Virus record (IMG/VR): IMGVR_UViG_3300025010_000093
Span: 1-48,154 of that record
Reading direction: 5' to 3' (one strand)
DNA: 48,154 bases
DNA from: a virus
Shown here: positions 7,380 to 15,100 of the stretch, in pieces
Layout: each line of letters opens with the position of its first letter
Position numbering within the stretch: position 1 is the first letter of the stretch
Made by a program: the position numbers and the translations under genes
The notes under the pieces: generated by a model
Database searches by the model: none
What the model saw: the letters and a program-made list of their open reading frames with translations, nothing else
Told to the model about the DNA's origin: nothing

Positions 7380-8009
7380 TCACTCCCCCGGTTTATAATT
7401 TGTCATATCGCGGTATTTACTTTGTTGTTCTTTAGAATCAGAATGCTCCCATGTCCTTACCGCGGCTTTCCAATCTTTCATTTTGTTTTTGCCAATCATC
7501 CATCCTTTGCTTGAATAAAAATCTAACCATTTTTCAGGACTGACTTTATTATCTCGTTCTCTGCAATATGATTTAATTTCTTCGATAGTTGGTGGGGCAA
7601 ATACAGATATATCTTTTTTCTTATCATTCTTATCATTCTTGTTAGTTGTTAGGTCTTTGTTACCCGTTTGTTGATTGCTTTGTTGATTGCTTTCTGTCGA
7701 CTGGTACAACTCCCAATTTAGAACAGTTACAAGCCTTGACTCCTTTGTTGATTCGTATGTTAGAAATTCAAGTTTTTCAAATCTAACAAAGGCAGTGCGT
7801 ATGTTTTGTATTGAAACACCTTTGCCGCATTCTTTGCGTATTTTTTCAAGGCTTGTAATCTTTTGCCCAGGCCTACACATATATTTTTTGCCTTGCCATT
7901 CCCATTCCTCAGTATCATGGTTTACCATGCATAAAAGGGTGACAAGAATGGTTTTTTGTTCTGGTGTTGATAATTTCCATATTGGCTTTTTTATAAGCTC
8001 ACGGTACAA
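7380..8009 (-). CDS. DnaD-like replication initiator (phage replisome organizer)
   Basis: About 209 aa. An N-terminal winged-helix domain (YRELIKKPIWKLSTPEQKTI...) is followed by a charged linker rich in Asn/Lys and a C-terminal module ending KNKMKDWKAAVRTWE, the DnaD/replisome-organizer signature. It should bind the phage origin and load the adjacent DnaB helicase. A TTG at 8009 has GAGGG at a spacing of 10. Homologues usually begin M-x-GWIKLYR; here that stretch is in frame upstream but begins with ATT, placed after AGGGGGTGA, so a rare AUU start five to six codons earlier is possible. Confidence 0.85.
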   Translation of the reverse strand: MYRELIKKPIWKLSTPEQKTILVTLLCMVNHDTEEWEWQGKKYMCRPGQKITSLEKIRKECGKGVSIQNIRTAFVRFEKLEFLTYESTKESRLVTVLNWELYQSTESNQQSNQQTGNKDLTTNKNDKNDKKKDISVFAPPTIEEIKSYCRERDNKVSPEKWLDFYSSKGWMIGKNKMKDWKAAVRTWEHSDSKEQQSKYRDMTNYKPGE

Positions 8010-8069
8010 CTTTATCCATCCCTCAATGATTAATCACCCCCTAAGAGGGGTTGTTAGCCCCTCATTTAT

Positions 8070-8462
8070 CTAAAATGGCAACTCTGTGTTATTGTAAAAA
8101 GCCTTGTAAATATACTCATACTGCACGCCTGTTATTTGCCCGAAATAAGTTGATTCAATTTTGCAGTCAAAAAGCCTTCTGGCAATCGGTATAGGTATAC
8201 ATACGGGCGTTCCATCTTCGCCAACACAGAATAGTAAGTCGAAGTACCGATCATCACCATCACGCTCGCCAAATTTCTTTACATAAACAGAATTGCGATA
8301 GTCACCGTTGCACAATTTAAGAAATTGCTTTGTTTTGGCAACATTTTCAGTACCTTCAATGATGGATAAATCAAATTTCAATTCTACTGGAATCTTTATG
8401 CCACACTTTTCAAGTTCCTCATGGATGACTTTGCGGTATTCATTTAAAGTTATTTGTTCCAT
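8070..8462 (-). CDS. Hypothetical early protein, 130 aa
   Basis: Starts at the ATG at 8462 after AGGTGGGGG. The product is mixed alpha/beta with VCIPIPIARRLFDCK near the C-terminus. I do not recognise the family. It overlaps the upstream NinB-like gene by 23 nt and precedes the DnaD-like gene, so it is probably part of the replication/recombination module. Confidence 0.6.
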   Translation of the reverse strand: MEQITLNEYRKVIHEELEKCGIKIPVELKFDLSIIEGTENVAKTKQFLKLCNGDYRNSVYVKKFGERDGDDRYFDLLFCVGEDGTPVCIPIPIARRLFDCKIESTYFGQITGVQYEYIYKAFYNNTELPF

Positions 8463-9012
8463 TTTTCCCCCACCTTTCATTCATTCCCGCAATTTCCTGT
8501 GGTGTCATAGTCTCAATGCCCAGTTCCTTTGCTTCGCTTGCTATCCCGTCTATCAAGGTTGCCATTTGCTTACTGTTGTATTGACTGGAGCCTATCAAGA
8601 TTCTGAAATGCTTGAACGCCTTCCCATTCAACTCACTTTCCCCCACCTCCGCGCAATGGTTCCTCGTGGCTCTGTAGATCATGGGTGCAGCTTCGGCGAC
8701 TACGGACAATAACTCCGGCTCATGCTGCCCGTATCGTTTCAGCATTTCGATATACACATCATCCTCTGGTGTAGGAGGTTGCCATGCTTTAGCTATCTTG
8801 CCGATTAGCACCCAGCAATAAGAGTTAGAATCAAGGCTGCGTTTCCTGCTTTTCTTCTTCAACTCCACTTCAAGCTCACCTTTCTGCAATATCTCCCTAC
8901 ACTCTGCTACTGCTGATATTGCCTCTTGGCGGGTACAGGAGAGGGTGAGGGTGAGTTCTGGGACGTTGGTGTCGGTGAAAGAGAGGCGGATAGATTTAGA
9001 TATGGCTTTCAT
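8440..9012 (-). CDS. NinB-like recombination protein
   Basis: 190 aa. The segment KKKSRKRSLDSNSYCWVLIG is the NinB hallmark (basic patch, then LD-N followed by an aromatic/W helix), and the C-terminal half has GSSQYNSKQMATLIDGIA and MTPQEIAGM. Lambda NinB binds single-stranded DNA and works in Orf-type recombination. It fits here beside Erf, SSB and nuclease genes. It overlaps both neighbours by a few bases. Confidence 0.75.
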   Translation of the reverse strand: MKAISKSIRLSFTDTNVPELTLTLSCTRQEAISAVAECREILQKGELEVELKKKSRKRSLDSNSYCWVLIGKIAKAWQPPTPEDDVYIEMLKRYGQHEPELLSVVAEAAPMIYRATRNHCAEVGESELNGKAFKHFRILIGSSQYNSKQMATLIDGIASEAKELGIETMTPQEIAGMNERWGKNGTNNFK

Positions 9013-9251
9013 ATAACTTCTATGGACATTATTGCGTAACCGTCTATAATGCCCATTTGCCCCTCTAAAATGTATGTAACTTTTACGTGGAGTTCATCGC
9101 CTGTATATTGCTGCGTGTCAGGGTTGTATTCAAGGAGATTTAATATGTCGCCCTTCTCAAATCCTCTGTCATTTTTACGATATTCAAATGTCTTATCCCC
9201 ACCCTTGATAGCTTGAAAGTATTTAGGCCATGTTTTCAATTGGTGCATCAT
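9009..9251 (-). CDS. DUF3850 (ASCH-like) domain protein
   Basis: 80 aa, essentially one DUF3850 domain: HQLKTWPKYFQAIKGGDKTF, EYRKNDRGFEKGDIL, then YTGDELHVKVTYIL. The domain belongs to the ASCH/PUA-like fold and may bind RNA or modified nucleic acid. No reaction is established. The ATG at 9251 follows GGGAGG; ends overlap both neighbours. Confidence 0.85.
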   Translation of the reverse strand: MMHQLKTWPKYFQAIKGGDKTFEYRKNDRGFEKGDILNLLEYNPDTQQYTGDELHVKVTYILEGQMGIIDGYAIMSIEVI

Positions 9252-9574
9252 AAATAATTCCTCCCAAACATTTTTAAAAATTCATTCCTTGAATACACTT
9301 CTTCAAATCTCTTTTGTGCTTCTCTATGTAATTCATCCATCAGTACCCTGTCAAAATGCACACCTGCGCCGCCTGTATGGTGTTTGTGGCATAGATACAC
9401 TTTTAGACCGTATAGCTCGGATATGGGGCGATTGGCACCGCCGAAACAGTGATGTGATTCAAGGGTTAGGACAGTGCCACATACCCAACATTCTTTTGTG
9501 TGCTGCATGGTTATCTTTTGTACTTTATGTGTCTGCCTTTTGTGGGTGGGCTTTGGTATAGGATGTACGTTCAT
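9248..9574 (-). CDS. HNH-type zinc protein (putative phage nuclease)
   Basis: 108 aa. The core reads CWVCGTVLTLESHHCFGG then VYLCHKHHTGGAGVHF, i.e. a C-x2-C...HH...C-H-x-HH arrangement like the small HNH-fold proteins of phage recombination regions. The C-terminal helix AQKRFEEVYSRNEFLKMFG is characteristic of this group. It probably processes recombination intermediates. Position in the Erf/SSB cluster supports that; catalysis is not proven by sequence. Confidence 0.7.
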   Translation of the reverse strand: MNVHPIPKPTHKRQTHKVQKITMQHTKECWVCGTVLTLESHHCFGGANRPISELYGLKVYLCHKHHTGGAGVHFDRVLMDELHREAQKRFEEVYSRNEFLKMFGRNYL

Positions 9575-10164
9575 GCCAAAGCCTTGTAAAAACTGTCATA
9601 CTTGTCTATGTAATCCCACCGATCAACAAACTTATTATATTTACTGTCCTTGCCTATACACATTGATATAAGTTTCAATTCATTTGATGGAATTATAAAC
9701 AGCCTTTCGGTTTTCCCGGATTCGCCAAGAGCAAATATCATATAAATATCACACAATGGGATTTTTTTATTGATACCAAAAGTATGTACCCTAGAGCCTC
9801 TTAAAAGCCATGGTCTGCCAACTTTAACATCAATCCTTACATTGCTATTTACCAATACATCAAATGCACATTTACGGCTCATTCGCTCAATTTTATAGCC
9901 TCTATCTTTCAGCAGATCAATTGCTATTTCTTCATATGCCCATCCGGTTTTTGACTCAGAATCTTTAATTTTCAAACCCAGCCTATTCGCCCAATATTCA
10001 TACCCTCCGCTACGAACTATACCGTTGTGTAAAGGATCGTTGTGTCTTAAGTAAAGGATTTCGTTTCTTGTTGGCATATAGTCTATTTTAAGTTCGGATT
10101 TTACTTGTAAGATTCTTTGTTCTATTAATTCGTGCGTCCATTGAGTTCCGTGAGTGTAACCCAT
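9571..10164 (-). CDS. PD-(D/E)XK-like endonuclease candidate
   Basis: 197 aa. The N-terminal 80 residues contain MPTRNEILYLRHNDPLHNGI and RSGGYEYWANRLGL, a DNA-recognition-like repeat seen in phage nucleases. The C-terminal part begins GWAYEEIAIDLLKDRGY and has FDVLVNSNVRIDVKVG, which fits the D-x(n)-D-x-K active site of the PD-(D/E)XK fold with an upstream Glu helix. Start ATG at 10164 after CAGGAGG. Likely a Holliday-junction or accessory endonuclease; specificity is unknown. Confidence 0.65.
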   Translation of the reverse strand: MGYTHGTQWTHELIEQRILQVKSELKIDYMPTRNEILYLRHNDPLHNGIVRSGGYEYWANRLGLKIKDSESKTGWAYEEIAIDLLKDRGYKIERMSRKCAFDVLVNSNVRIDVKVGRPWLLRGSRVHTFGINKKIPLCDIYMIFALGESGKTERLFIIPSNELKLISMCIGKDSKYNKFVDRWDYIDKYDSFYKALA

Positions 10165-10208
10165 TTTATCCTCCTGTACTGACTTTTTATATGTGGGAAG
10201 TCTAACCC

Positions 10209-10601
10209 TTACTTAAAAGGTAATTCATCATCTTCATCCATCGGCTCAAACGCTACATTGTTTGGCTGCGCATTTCCTTCGCTCTTCCTGCTTTCAGCAA
10301 AATAACATTCCTCTGCATTTACCTCAGTAACATAATGTTTCTTGCCCTCATTATCATCCCATACCCGATTTTGCAGACTCCCAAAAACTACAACCTTCAA
10401 GCCCTTTGCAAAATACTTGCCGCAAAATTCCGCTGTATTTCTCCATGCAACAATGTTGAAAAAATCAGCCTTTTTTTCTTCACCCTGTTTGGCGAATCTG
10501 CGTTCTACAGCAATACTAAAACTGCAATGCGCTGTATTATTAGTGGTGTAACGTAATTCAGGGTCTTTGGTCAATCTACCCATCAATATAACTTTGTTCA
10601 T
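10209..10601 (-). CDS. ssb: Single-stranded DNA-binding protein
   Basis: 130 aa OB-fold SSB: starts MNKVILMGRLTKDPELRYT, contains FFNIVAWRNTAEFCGKYF and GLKVVVFGSL, and ends DEDDELPFK, the acidic tip that docks partner proteins. It coats single-stranded DNA during replication and works with Erf. The ATG at 10601 overlaps the erf stop and follows AGGAGG. Confidence 0.97.
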   Translation of the reverse strand: MNKVILMGRLTKDPELRYTTNNTAHCSFSIAVERRFAKQGEEKKADFFNIVAWRNTAEFCGKYFAKGLKVVVFGSLQNRVWDDNEGKKHYVTEVNAEECYFAESRKSEGNAQPNNVAFEPMDEDDELPFK

Positions 10602-11203
10602 TTTGCCTCCTGACTTGCCTTGTATCGTTTAGACACGCATGATTGGCACAAGTTTTTCTTATAATATTTCTGGCTGCCCTCTATAATCTGAGCAATTGTT
10701 TTCTTTGATGTGTCCTTGACTTCAAGTCCGCAATCTTCGCAGTGATAAACCTTTTCTGCTGGCGGGTTGCTAGACCTTTTCTCTGCAAGTTCGTGCGATT
10801 CTTTGTCGGGGTCTGCCATTTCCTCCGTGGGGATACAAAATGCCTGAAAACAAGCATATTTCATTGCAATAGCCATAGCCTTATTAGTTGCCTTGTCTCC
10901 ACTGTCCATACCCTCACCGACTACCACGGCGGTTACGTTTGAACCGTCTTCGGCATAGAATGTGTATTTGATTTTGCAGATAGAATAGATCAATGTGCTG
11001 CCCTGTTTGCTTAATCTGTCCTCTCTTATGTGTTCCATGACTTCCGGTACAATAAAGACTTTGTGCTTGACAAGTAGAGGCTGCAAAGCGTTCATAACAT
11101 CATCTATGCCTCTATACATAAACCCTTGCTGCTGATTTTTTTTGTCTTTGCTGATTGCGCCAATTTCGCCCATTACACCGCAGATTGATTCGTATATGTT
11201 CAT
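10598..11203 (-). CDS. erf: ERF-family single-strand annealing recombinase
   Basis: 201 aa. The N-terminal ERF domain shows QQQGFMYRGIDDVMNALQPL, SICKIKYTFYAEDGS and GDKATNKAMAIAMKYA, a close match to P22 Erf-like annealases. The C-terminal 60 residues form a probable zinc ribbon (CEDCGLEV ... CQSC). Erf pairs complementary strands, for example to circularise terminally redundant DNA or recombine phage genomes. It is translationally coupled to ssb. Confidence 0.93.
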   Translation of the reverse strand: MNIYESICGVMGEIGAISKDKKNQQQGFMYRGIDDVMNALQPLLVKHKVFIVPEVMEHIREDRLSKQGSTLIYSICKIKYTFYAEDGSNVTAVVVGEGMDSGDKATNKAMAIAMKYACFQAFCIPTEEMADPDKESHELAEKRSSNPPAEKVYHCEDCGLEVKDTSKKTIAQIIEGSQKYYKKNLCQSCVSKRYKASQEAK

Positions 11204-11207
11204 ATTC

Positions 11208-11867
11208 TCACCTTATCCTCATCTGTACATCTTCGTAAAATTCCACACCTGGGATTGCCATATTACCCTTGGAAGCCTTTGCAAACTTGTCCAATGCCGA
11301 CATATCAACAGGTCTTAGCATTGCCCCCATGACCGTTATGGGAACGAGGGAATCATTTGTGATGCGAGCCTTCCATACCCTTATTGCTGATGTGCCTGCG
11401 GTTTTCTCTTGCTTGATTTCGGGTATATACATGGTTTCAGCTTTGGCAGCTTCTTCAACAAGGTATTCAGCATGTTCACTCATTCCTTCTTTTTCTGCTT
11501 CCTCTGCCAGTTTCATAAGTCTTTCAGCTTCTTCACGTTTAAAGTGTTCAGCTTCTTCTCTTTGGATTCTTTCTTCTTCCATCTTCTGCCTCTGATATGC
11601 TGCCATCTTGCCCTTTAAATCGGTTTCAGCGGATGAAAACGGTGCAAGAAGTTCCTTTTCTTTAGCACATATATCTTTGTGCTGTTTGGCTGCGGCTTCT
11701 TTGAGAGGCTTCCAATAGTCTGTGATTTGATTGATTCTGCCCTTGATGTCCTTGCAAAGCTCGGCGGCGTTTGCATAGGTCTGCTGATCTGTTACGGTGA
11801 ATTCCTTTGATTGCTGGACAGCCAATGCCGCCCAATCCCTTTGAGTTGATTCAGTTAATTCGTTCAT
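11208..11867 (-). CDS. Coiled-coil early protein upstream of erf
   Basis: 219 aa. Residues about 75-145 are an Ala/Glu/Lys/Arg-rich coiled coil (EERIQREEAEHFKREEAERL); the C-terminal domain has GTSAIRVWKARITNDSLVP, seen in phage proteins encoded beside Erf or RecT. Possibly a nuclease-inhibitor or recombination accessory factor (inference from place and shape). ATG at 11867 after GGGGGT. Confidence 0.65.
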   Translation of the reverse strand: MNELTESTQRDWAALAVQQSKEFTVTDQQTYANAAELCKDIKGRINQITDYWKPLKEAAAKQHKDICAKEKELLAPFSSAETDLKGKMAAYQRQKMEEERIQREEAEHFKREEAERLMKLAEEAEKEGMSEHAEYLVEEAAKAETMYIPEIKQEKTAGTSAIRVWKARITNDSLVPITVMGAMLRPVDMSALDKFAKASKGNMAIPGVEFYEDVQMRIR

Positions 11868-11879
11868 TATTTTTACCCC

Positions 11880-12059
11880 CTAATATTGATAATACTTGCT
11901 CTTCAAATCGTCTATTTGCCTGTCTTTGTCTGCCAAATCATCCTCCAACTGCTCCACCGTTTCAGCCTGTTTCCTCTGCCACTCTTTCAGCATGTCCAGT
12001 ATGTCCTGTAGGCTCACGTTGGTAGGATAGTTGTGTATGTCTATGGTTATGTCAGTCAT
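11880..12059 (-). CDS. Small coiled-coil protein, 59 aa
   Basis: ATG at 12059 overlaps the upstream TGA (ATGA). The product (MTDITIDIHNYPTNVSLQDI...) has a short beta start, then an acidic coiled coil (ETVEQLEDDLADKDRQIDDL) to the end. No family recognised. It ends 12 nt before the next start, within the same operon. Confidence 0.65.
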   Translation of the reverse strand: MTDITIDIHNYPTNVSLQDILDMLKEWQRKQAETVEQLEDDLADKDRQIDDLKSKYYQY

Positions 12060-12280
12060 TCCAAATCACCTTCATATTTCTTGCCACAGAATGGGCATTT
12101 TGTTAGCAACATAGGAACTTCAATCTGCTTCATCCTGCCACTCTTGGTGACCTTTTCACATGTAAAATTTAAGTAAGTCCTACCGGAAAGCAGTTCTACT
12201 GGTGGGAAAACATTTTTATAGCTGGAATATGCTGCGGCCACCTTCTTTGCTGCCTCATTGGCACAATTACACTGTTTCAT
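12056..12280 (-). CDS. Zinc-ribbon-like small phage protein
   Basis: 74 aa. N-terminal CNCANEAAKK and C-terminal LLTKCPFCGKKY give a Cys4-type zinc site; between them are two strand-rich segments. Similar short proteins are frequent in phage early operons without known function. ATG at 12280 after GGGGGTAAGAGGG. Confidence 0.65.
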   Translation of the reverse strand: MKQCNCANEAAKKVAAAYSSYKNVFPPVELLSGRTYLNFTCEKVTKSGRMKQIEVPMLLTKCPFCGKKYEGDLE

Positions 12281-12323
12281 CCCTCTTACCCCCTTTTCGT
12301 ATATTTATACATTTACCGTATAT

Positions 12324-12352
12324 TTGCGTTTCCACTTGACCTGTGCTATACT
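12324..12352 (+). promoter_or_regulatory. Candidate plus-strand promoter for a very short RNA
   Basis: TTGCGT, a 17-bp spacer, TATACT on the plus strand, opposite to all genes here. The only thing downstream is a GC-rich hairpin with a T tract at 12373-12395, so any transcript would be about 35 nt. Confidence 0.4.
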
Positions 12353-12372
12353 CTGCTTAGTTGTTTAACTTT

Positions 12373-12395
12373 GCCGCTTGTGTGAGCGGCTTTTT
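12373..12395 (+). terminator. Intrinsic terminator on the plus strand
   Basis: GCCGCT/AGCGGC, 6-bp stem with a 6-nt loop, followed by TTTTT. No plus-strand gene precedes it. It may end a short antisense RNA from the promoter at 12324-12352, or block antisense read-through into the early operon. Confidence 0.7.
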
Positions 12396-12794
12396 CTATT
12401 TGATTAACCATTCGCCATGCAGGATTTCATGTGCTGTAACCGCTGTATCAGATTGGTCTATCATTGCATATGGATGGTTAACTCCAGGCTCATACACTCG
12501 TGTACCAAATCCCTTAGACTTGCACTCCACCGTCTTGCCTTCACTGTACGCCTTGACCGCCTCCAAAAATGGCACAGGCTGGGGGACAAGTTCCCAATCA
12601 TCGTCATAATTACCGGTTGCAAACGGATGGCCCGGGTTATAGTGGATGGTAAATATTTCTCCGACTTTAGGCACTCCACTCAACCATGCAAGGTGCCCAT
12701 TTTCGTCATAACCCAAAACGCCTCCAAACCGCTTGTTTTTAAACTGTAGCCTTGGATTTTCATACAGTGCCTTGATTACTTCCCAGTTTTTCAT
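12396..12794 (-). CDS. Hypothetical early protein, 132 aa
   Basis: Start ATG at 12794 after GAGGG at a spacing of about 5; an in-frame upstream ATG is less well placed. Starts MKNWEVIKALYENPRLQF and continues with strand-rich Gly/Pro segments. It resembles small phage proteins of the 'W-x-V-I-K-A' opening type but I cannot assign a function. Upstream stop and start overlap, so it belongs to the early operon. Confidence 0.6.
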   Translation of the reverse strand: MKNWEVIKALYENPRLQFKNKRFGGVLGYDENGHLAWLSGVPKVGEIFTIHYNPGHPFATGNYDDDWELVPQPVPFLEAVKAYSEGKTVECKSKGFGTRVYEPGVNHPYAMIDQSDTAVTAHEILHGEWLIK

Positions 12795-12811
12795 TTCAAC
12801 CCTCTCCCCCT

Positions 12812-13003
12812 TCACAATTTAATATCAATATGCCTCTCCTTGCTCCTTATCGGCTTGCTCGCCTCCTGCTTCTTCCGTGCCTCCTGCTTGTCCAATGTCT
12901 CATTAACCACGCAGAGTATGTATCCTGTTCCACCACCTATCATCATGCACAGGATTGTGACGACAAGCACTCTGATAAACGGGTGTAGATCGTGTAAAAT
13001 CAT
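12812..13003 (-). CDS. Small single-pass membrane protein, 63 aa
   Basis: One clear membrane segment (FIRVLVVTILCMMIGGGTGY, residues about 9-28) followed by a highly charged cytoplasmic-type tail (EARKKQEASKPIRSKER). ATG at 13003 after GGGAGG. Early-expressed phage membrane peptides of this kind sometimes modify host physiology or exclude other phages; no specific role is visible. Confidence 0.65.
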   Translation of the reverse strand: MILHDLHPFIRVLVVTILCMMIGGGTGYILCVVNETLDKQEARKKQEASKPIRSKERHIDIKL

Positions 13004-13015
13004 GGTGAGACCTCC

Positions 13016-13219
13016 CTATGCATAAATGGTTACATCTAAGTCTTTGCTTCTGCTCTTTTTGTGGATTCGCATAATGATGTACTTTCTGACCCCGCCAAAC
13101 TTCTTGACCTGCATTTTCTGCCATGCTACAGCAAACCTCCTGCGGTTGAATGCGTGATTTTCCTTTGTGCTATAGACCGCGTTTTTTACCTTAGTTCTTA
13201 GAATTGACCTCATTGACAT
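13016..13219 (-). CDS. Small basic protein, 67 aa
   Basis: ATG at 13219 after GGAGG. Very Lys/Arg-rich (MSMRSILRTKVKNAVYSTKE...), likely nucleic-acid binding. No domain recognised. It lies between the membrane-protein gene and the tRNA-like element. Confidence 0.6.
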   Translation of the reverse strand: MSMRSILRTKVKNAVYSTKENHAFNRRRFAVAWQKMQVKKFGGVRKYIIMRIHKKSRSKDLDVTIYA

Positions 13220-13255
13220 ATAATGACCTCCTAAATTTATTAGCCTTTCGGCTTG

Positions 13256-13316
13256 TGGGGATGCTGGATTTGAACCAGCACACGCCGCATTGTGCCGCGC
13301 TGTGCCTACTTCCCCA
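13256..13316 (-). ncRNA. tRNA-like element lacking normal D and anticodon arms
   Basis: On the minus strand the 5' TGGGGAA pairs with 3' ATCCCCA (6 of 7 pairs), and a perfect T-arm GCTGG-TTCAAAT-CCAGC carries the T-loop consensus. The whole element is only 61 nt, so about 10-15 nt are missing. The intervening GC-rich stretch does not form a standard anticodon stem; GCACA/TGTGC is the best internal pairing. No CCA is encoded. It could be a degenerate tRNA gene or a tRNA-mimic. A second hairpin AAGCGGG/CCCGCTT (13321-13341) sits just upstream in the transcript. Confidence 0.55.
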
Positions 13317-13360
13317 TGTAAAGCGGGTAGTTAGCCCGCTTATTTGCACAGTCACTACAT

Positions 13361-13501
13361 TCAAACAAATCCAGTAGGATATCCGATTACCACTGACCTG
13401 CAGCGTGGACTTTCAGCCGTACCGCTTGCATAACAGACTGTGCAATGCCTTATCAAGCGTTCCAGCCAATCGAACCAATCGAACCCGAATATTGCCTCCA
13501 T
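13361..13501 (-). CDS. Small protein with FDWFDW repeat, 46 aa
   Basis: ATG at 13501 after CGGAGGA at a spacing of about 6, a strong ribosome site. The product starts MEAIFGFDWFDWLERLI and contains CTVC and a later Cys (CRS), so it may bind metal. No family recognised. It follows the 46-aa gene at 13527-13667 by 25 nt and precedes the hairpin and tRNA-like element. Confidence 0.55.
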   Translation of the reverse strand: MEAIFGFDWFDWLERLIRHCTVCYASGTAESPRCRSVVIGYPTGFV

Positions 13502-13526
13502 AGGCTTCCTCCGACACTTTTATTCT

Positions 13527-13667
13527 TTAGCCCTCGCAACCGACCATGCGCTCCGTAATGTAGGCTTGGTAGCAGGCTTTATGGATGAACCCGCCAGAAC
13601 CGCTTAGAAACTTTACAAATGAAATGTAATTATCAGCCGGCTTTATTTGTCCGGCACATAAAATCAC
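13527..13667 (-). CDS. Small Cys/His protein, 46 aa
   Basis: GTG start at 13667 with GAAGGA at a spacing of 7. The product (MILCAGQIKPADNYISFVKF... then HKACYQAYITERM) has scattered Cys and a H-K-A-C motif reminiscent of half a zinc finger. An alternative ATG in another frame would give only 8 aa. First gene downstream of the DNA methyltransferase; function unknown. Confidence 0.45.
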   Translation of the reverse strand: MILCAGQIKPADNYISFVKFLSGSGGFIHKACYQAYITERMVGCEG

Positions 13668-13701
13668 CTGCCTTTCCTTCAAACTTTCTTGTTTTTGCGA
13701 A

Positions 13702-14724
13702 TTAAATTATCCTCTGCTGGACATTGGCCAATCTATGGTTTTCTGCAATTTTGATGTATTCAGGATTCAATTCAAAGCCTATAAAATTTCTCTGATTTCG
13801 CATTGCTACCATTGCCGTTGTTCCGGATCCCATGAACGGATCAAGAACAAGCCCACCTGGAGGACAACCAGCAATTATGCAAGGCTCAATCAGTTTAGGC
13901 GGGTATGTAGCAAAATGAGCTTCGACAAATTGAGAGGTAGCAACCGTCCAAACAGTTCTCTTATTTCTCGTATCACTGCATATTACGGCCTTCATGTTAC
14001 CATTCGTTTTAGCCCCAGCATTCGCCCTTGTTGATCCTTTTTGTCTTTCAATATCTTGTAGCGCTCTTTGAATTGAAGATGTCGCAATCGGTTCTTTAAT
14101 AGCTTCATAGTCATAATAATATTTCCTACTCTTACTCATGAGAAAGATGTATTCGTGGCACTTTGTAGGCCTGTCTTTTACGGAATCCGGCATGCATGCT
14201 GGCTTGTGCCAAATAATATCTGATCTCAGCCACCAGCCATCAGCCTGCAAAGCAAATGCTACCCTCCAGGGAATACCACATAAATCTTTTGGTTTTAGAC
14301 CTTCAGGTGTTTGTGGTCTCATTCCTTTTCTTGCCCGTCTTGTTGCCTCTTTTGCACCCTCAATGTGGATATTATCACCCATAGTTCCAGGAGCCGTTGA
14401 ACAGTAGCTATCTGCAAAATTTATCCACAGTGTGCCATCTTTCCGTAGTACCCAGCGAACCTCCCGGAATATTAAAACGATATGTCCAATAAACATTTCT
14501 ATTGTTGGCTCTAATCCTAGGCAACCAGTCCATTCCGGTATAAAGACTTCAGGCAATCCAGCCATTGGCGAATAATGAACCTCAGGCCAGTGCGTAGGCT
14601 GCAAATTATAATCCCTTAAATTCCAATACGGCGGAGAGGTTACGCAGCAATTGACGGAGCAATCGTCAAGCAGTTTCATCCCTTCCAAACAGTCCATATT
14701 GTGTATCTGATTAATTGCTAGCAT
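13702..14724 (-). CDS. Beta-class site-specific DNA methyltransferase
   Basis: 340 aa. Catalytic motif [11 protein letters not shown] occurs near the N-terminus (residues about 29-39) and the SAM-binding motif [15 protein letters not shown] near the C-terminus, the circular order of beta-class amino-methylases. SPPY is usual for N4-cytosine enzymes, but N6-adenine is possible. [17 protein letters not shown] is the conserved central region. No restriction gene accompanies it, so it is probably an orphan phage methylase protecting against host restriction or marking phage DNA. ATG at 14724 after GGGAGGGGGAGG. Confidence 0.93.
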   Translation of the reverse strand: MLAINQIHNMDCLEGMKLLDDCSVNCCVTSPPYWNLRDYNLQPTHWPEVHYSPMAGLPEVFIPEWTGCLGLEPTIEMFIGHIVLIFREVRWVLRKDGTLWINFADSYCSTAPGTMGDNIHIEGAKEATRRARKGMRPQTPEGLKPKDLCGIPWRVAFALQADGWWLRSDIIWHKPACMPDSVKDRPTKCHEYIFLMSKSRKYYYDYEAIKEPIATSSIQRALQDIERQKGSTRANAGAKTNGNMKAVICSDTRNKRTVWTVATSQFVEAHFATYPPKLIEPCIIAGCPPGGLVLDPFMGSGTTAMVAMRNQRNFIGFELNPEYIKIAENHRLANVQQRII

Positions 14725-15100
14725 CTACCTCCCCCTCCCTTATCTCCCTACACCGCAGCCCTGTCGGTGTCTCTCACACTTCCCCTTCGTTCGCCGTAAT
14801 GGTGTCCAGGAAAGCGCCTTCCATATGCAATTTTCAAGGTACAATGTGGGGCAGATACGCTCTGCCGGGCGGGGAACACTTCATGTCTGGTTGCTTGCCG
14901 TTTCGTCCCTTCGACACTATAACCGATACCAGCTTCGGGGGCTTCGTTCAGGACTTCCTAAAACCCATGCGCCATTCTCGTTTTTTGATAGTCCGCGTAG
15001 TATTGGGGCGGGATAAGCTCCCGTCGTGCTTTTGCTGTACAGTTTGTCCTATTTTGCAGACAACTTTTAAGCCCTCCGGAGAGGGTGAATGTTTGCGTGG
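14725..15100. other. Hairpin-rich gene-free stretch after the antirepressor gene
   Basis: No complete gene with a start and ribosome site is visible on either strand; a 129-codon plus-strand frame has no ribosome site and no recognisable product. GC is visibly higher than in the flanks. On the minus strand there are several perfect hairpins: CCCTC-TCCG-GAGGG, CGGGA-GCTTA-TCCCG, GGCAGA-GCGTA-TCTGCC, GTGT-GAGAG-ACAC, CACCG...CGGTG. The antirepressor frame continues open for 50 codons past its UAA. Candidate structured RNA or a decayed coding region. Confidence 0.4.
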
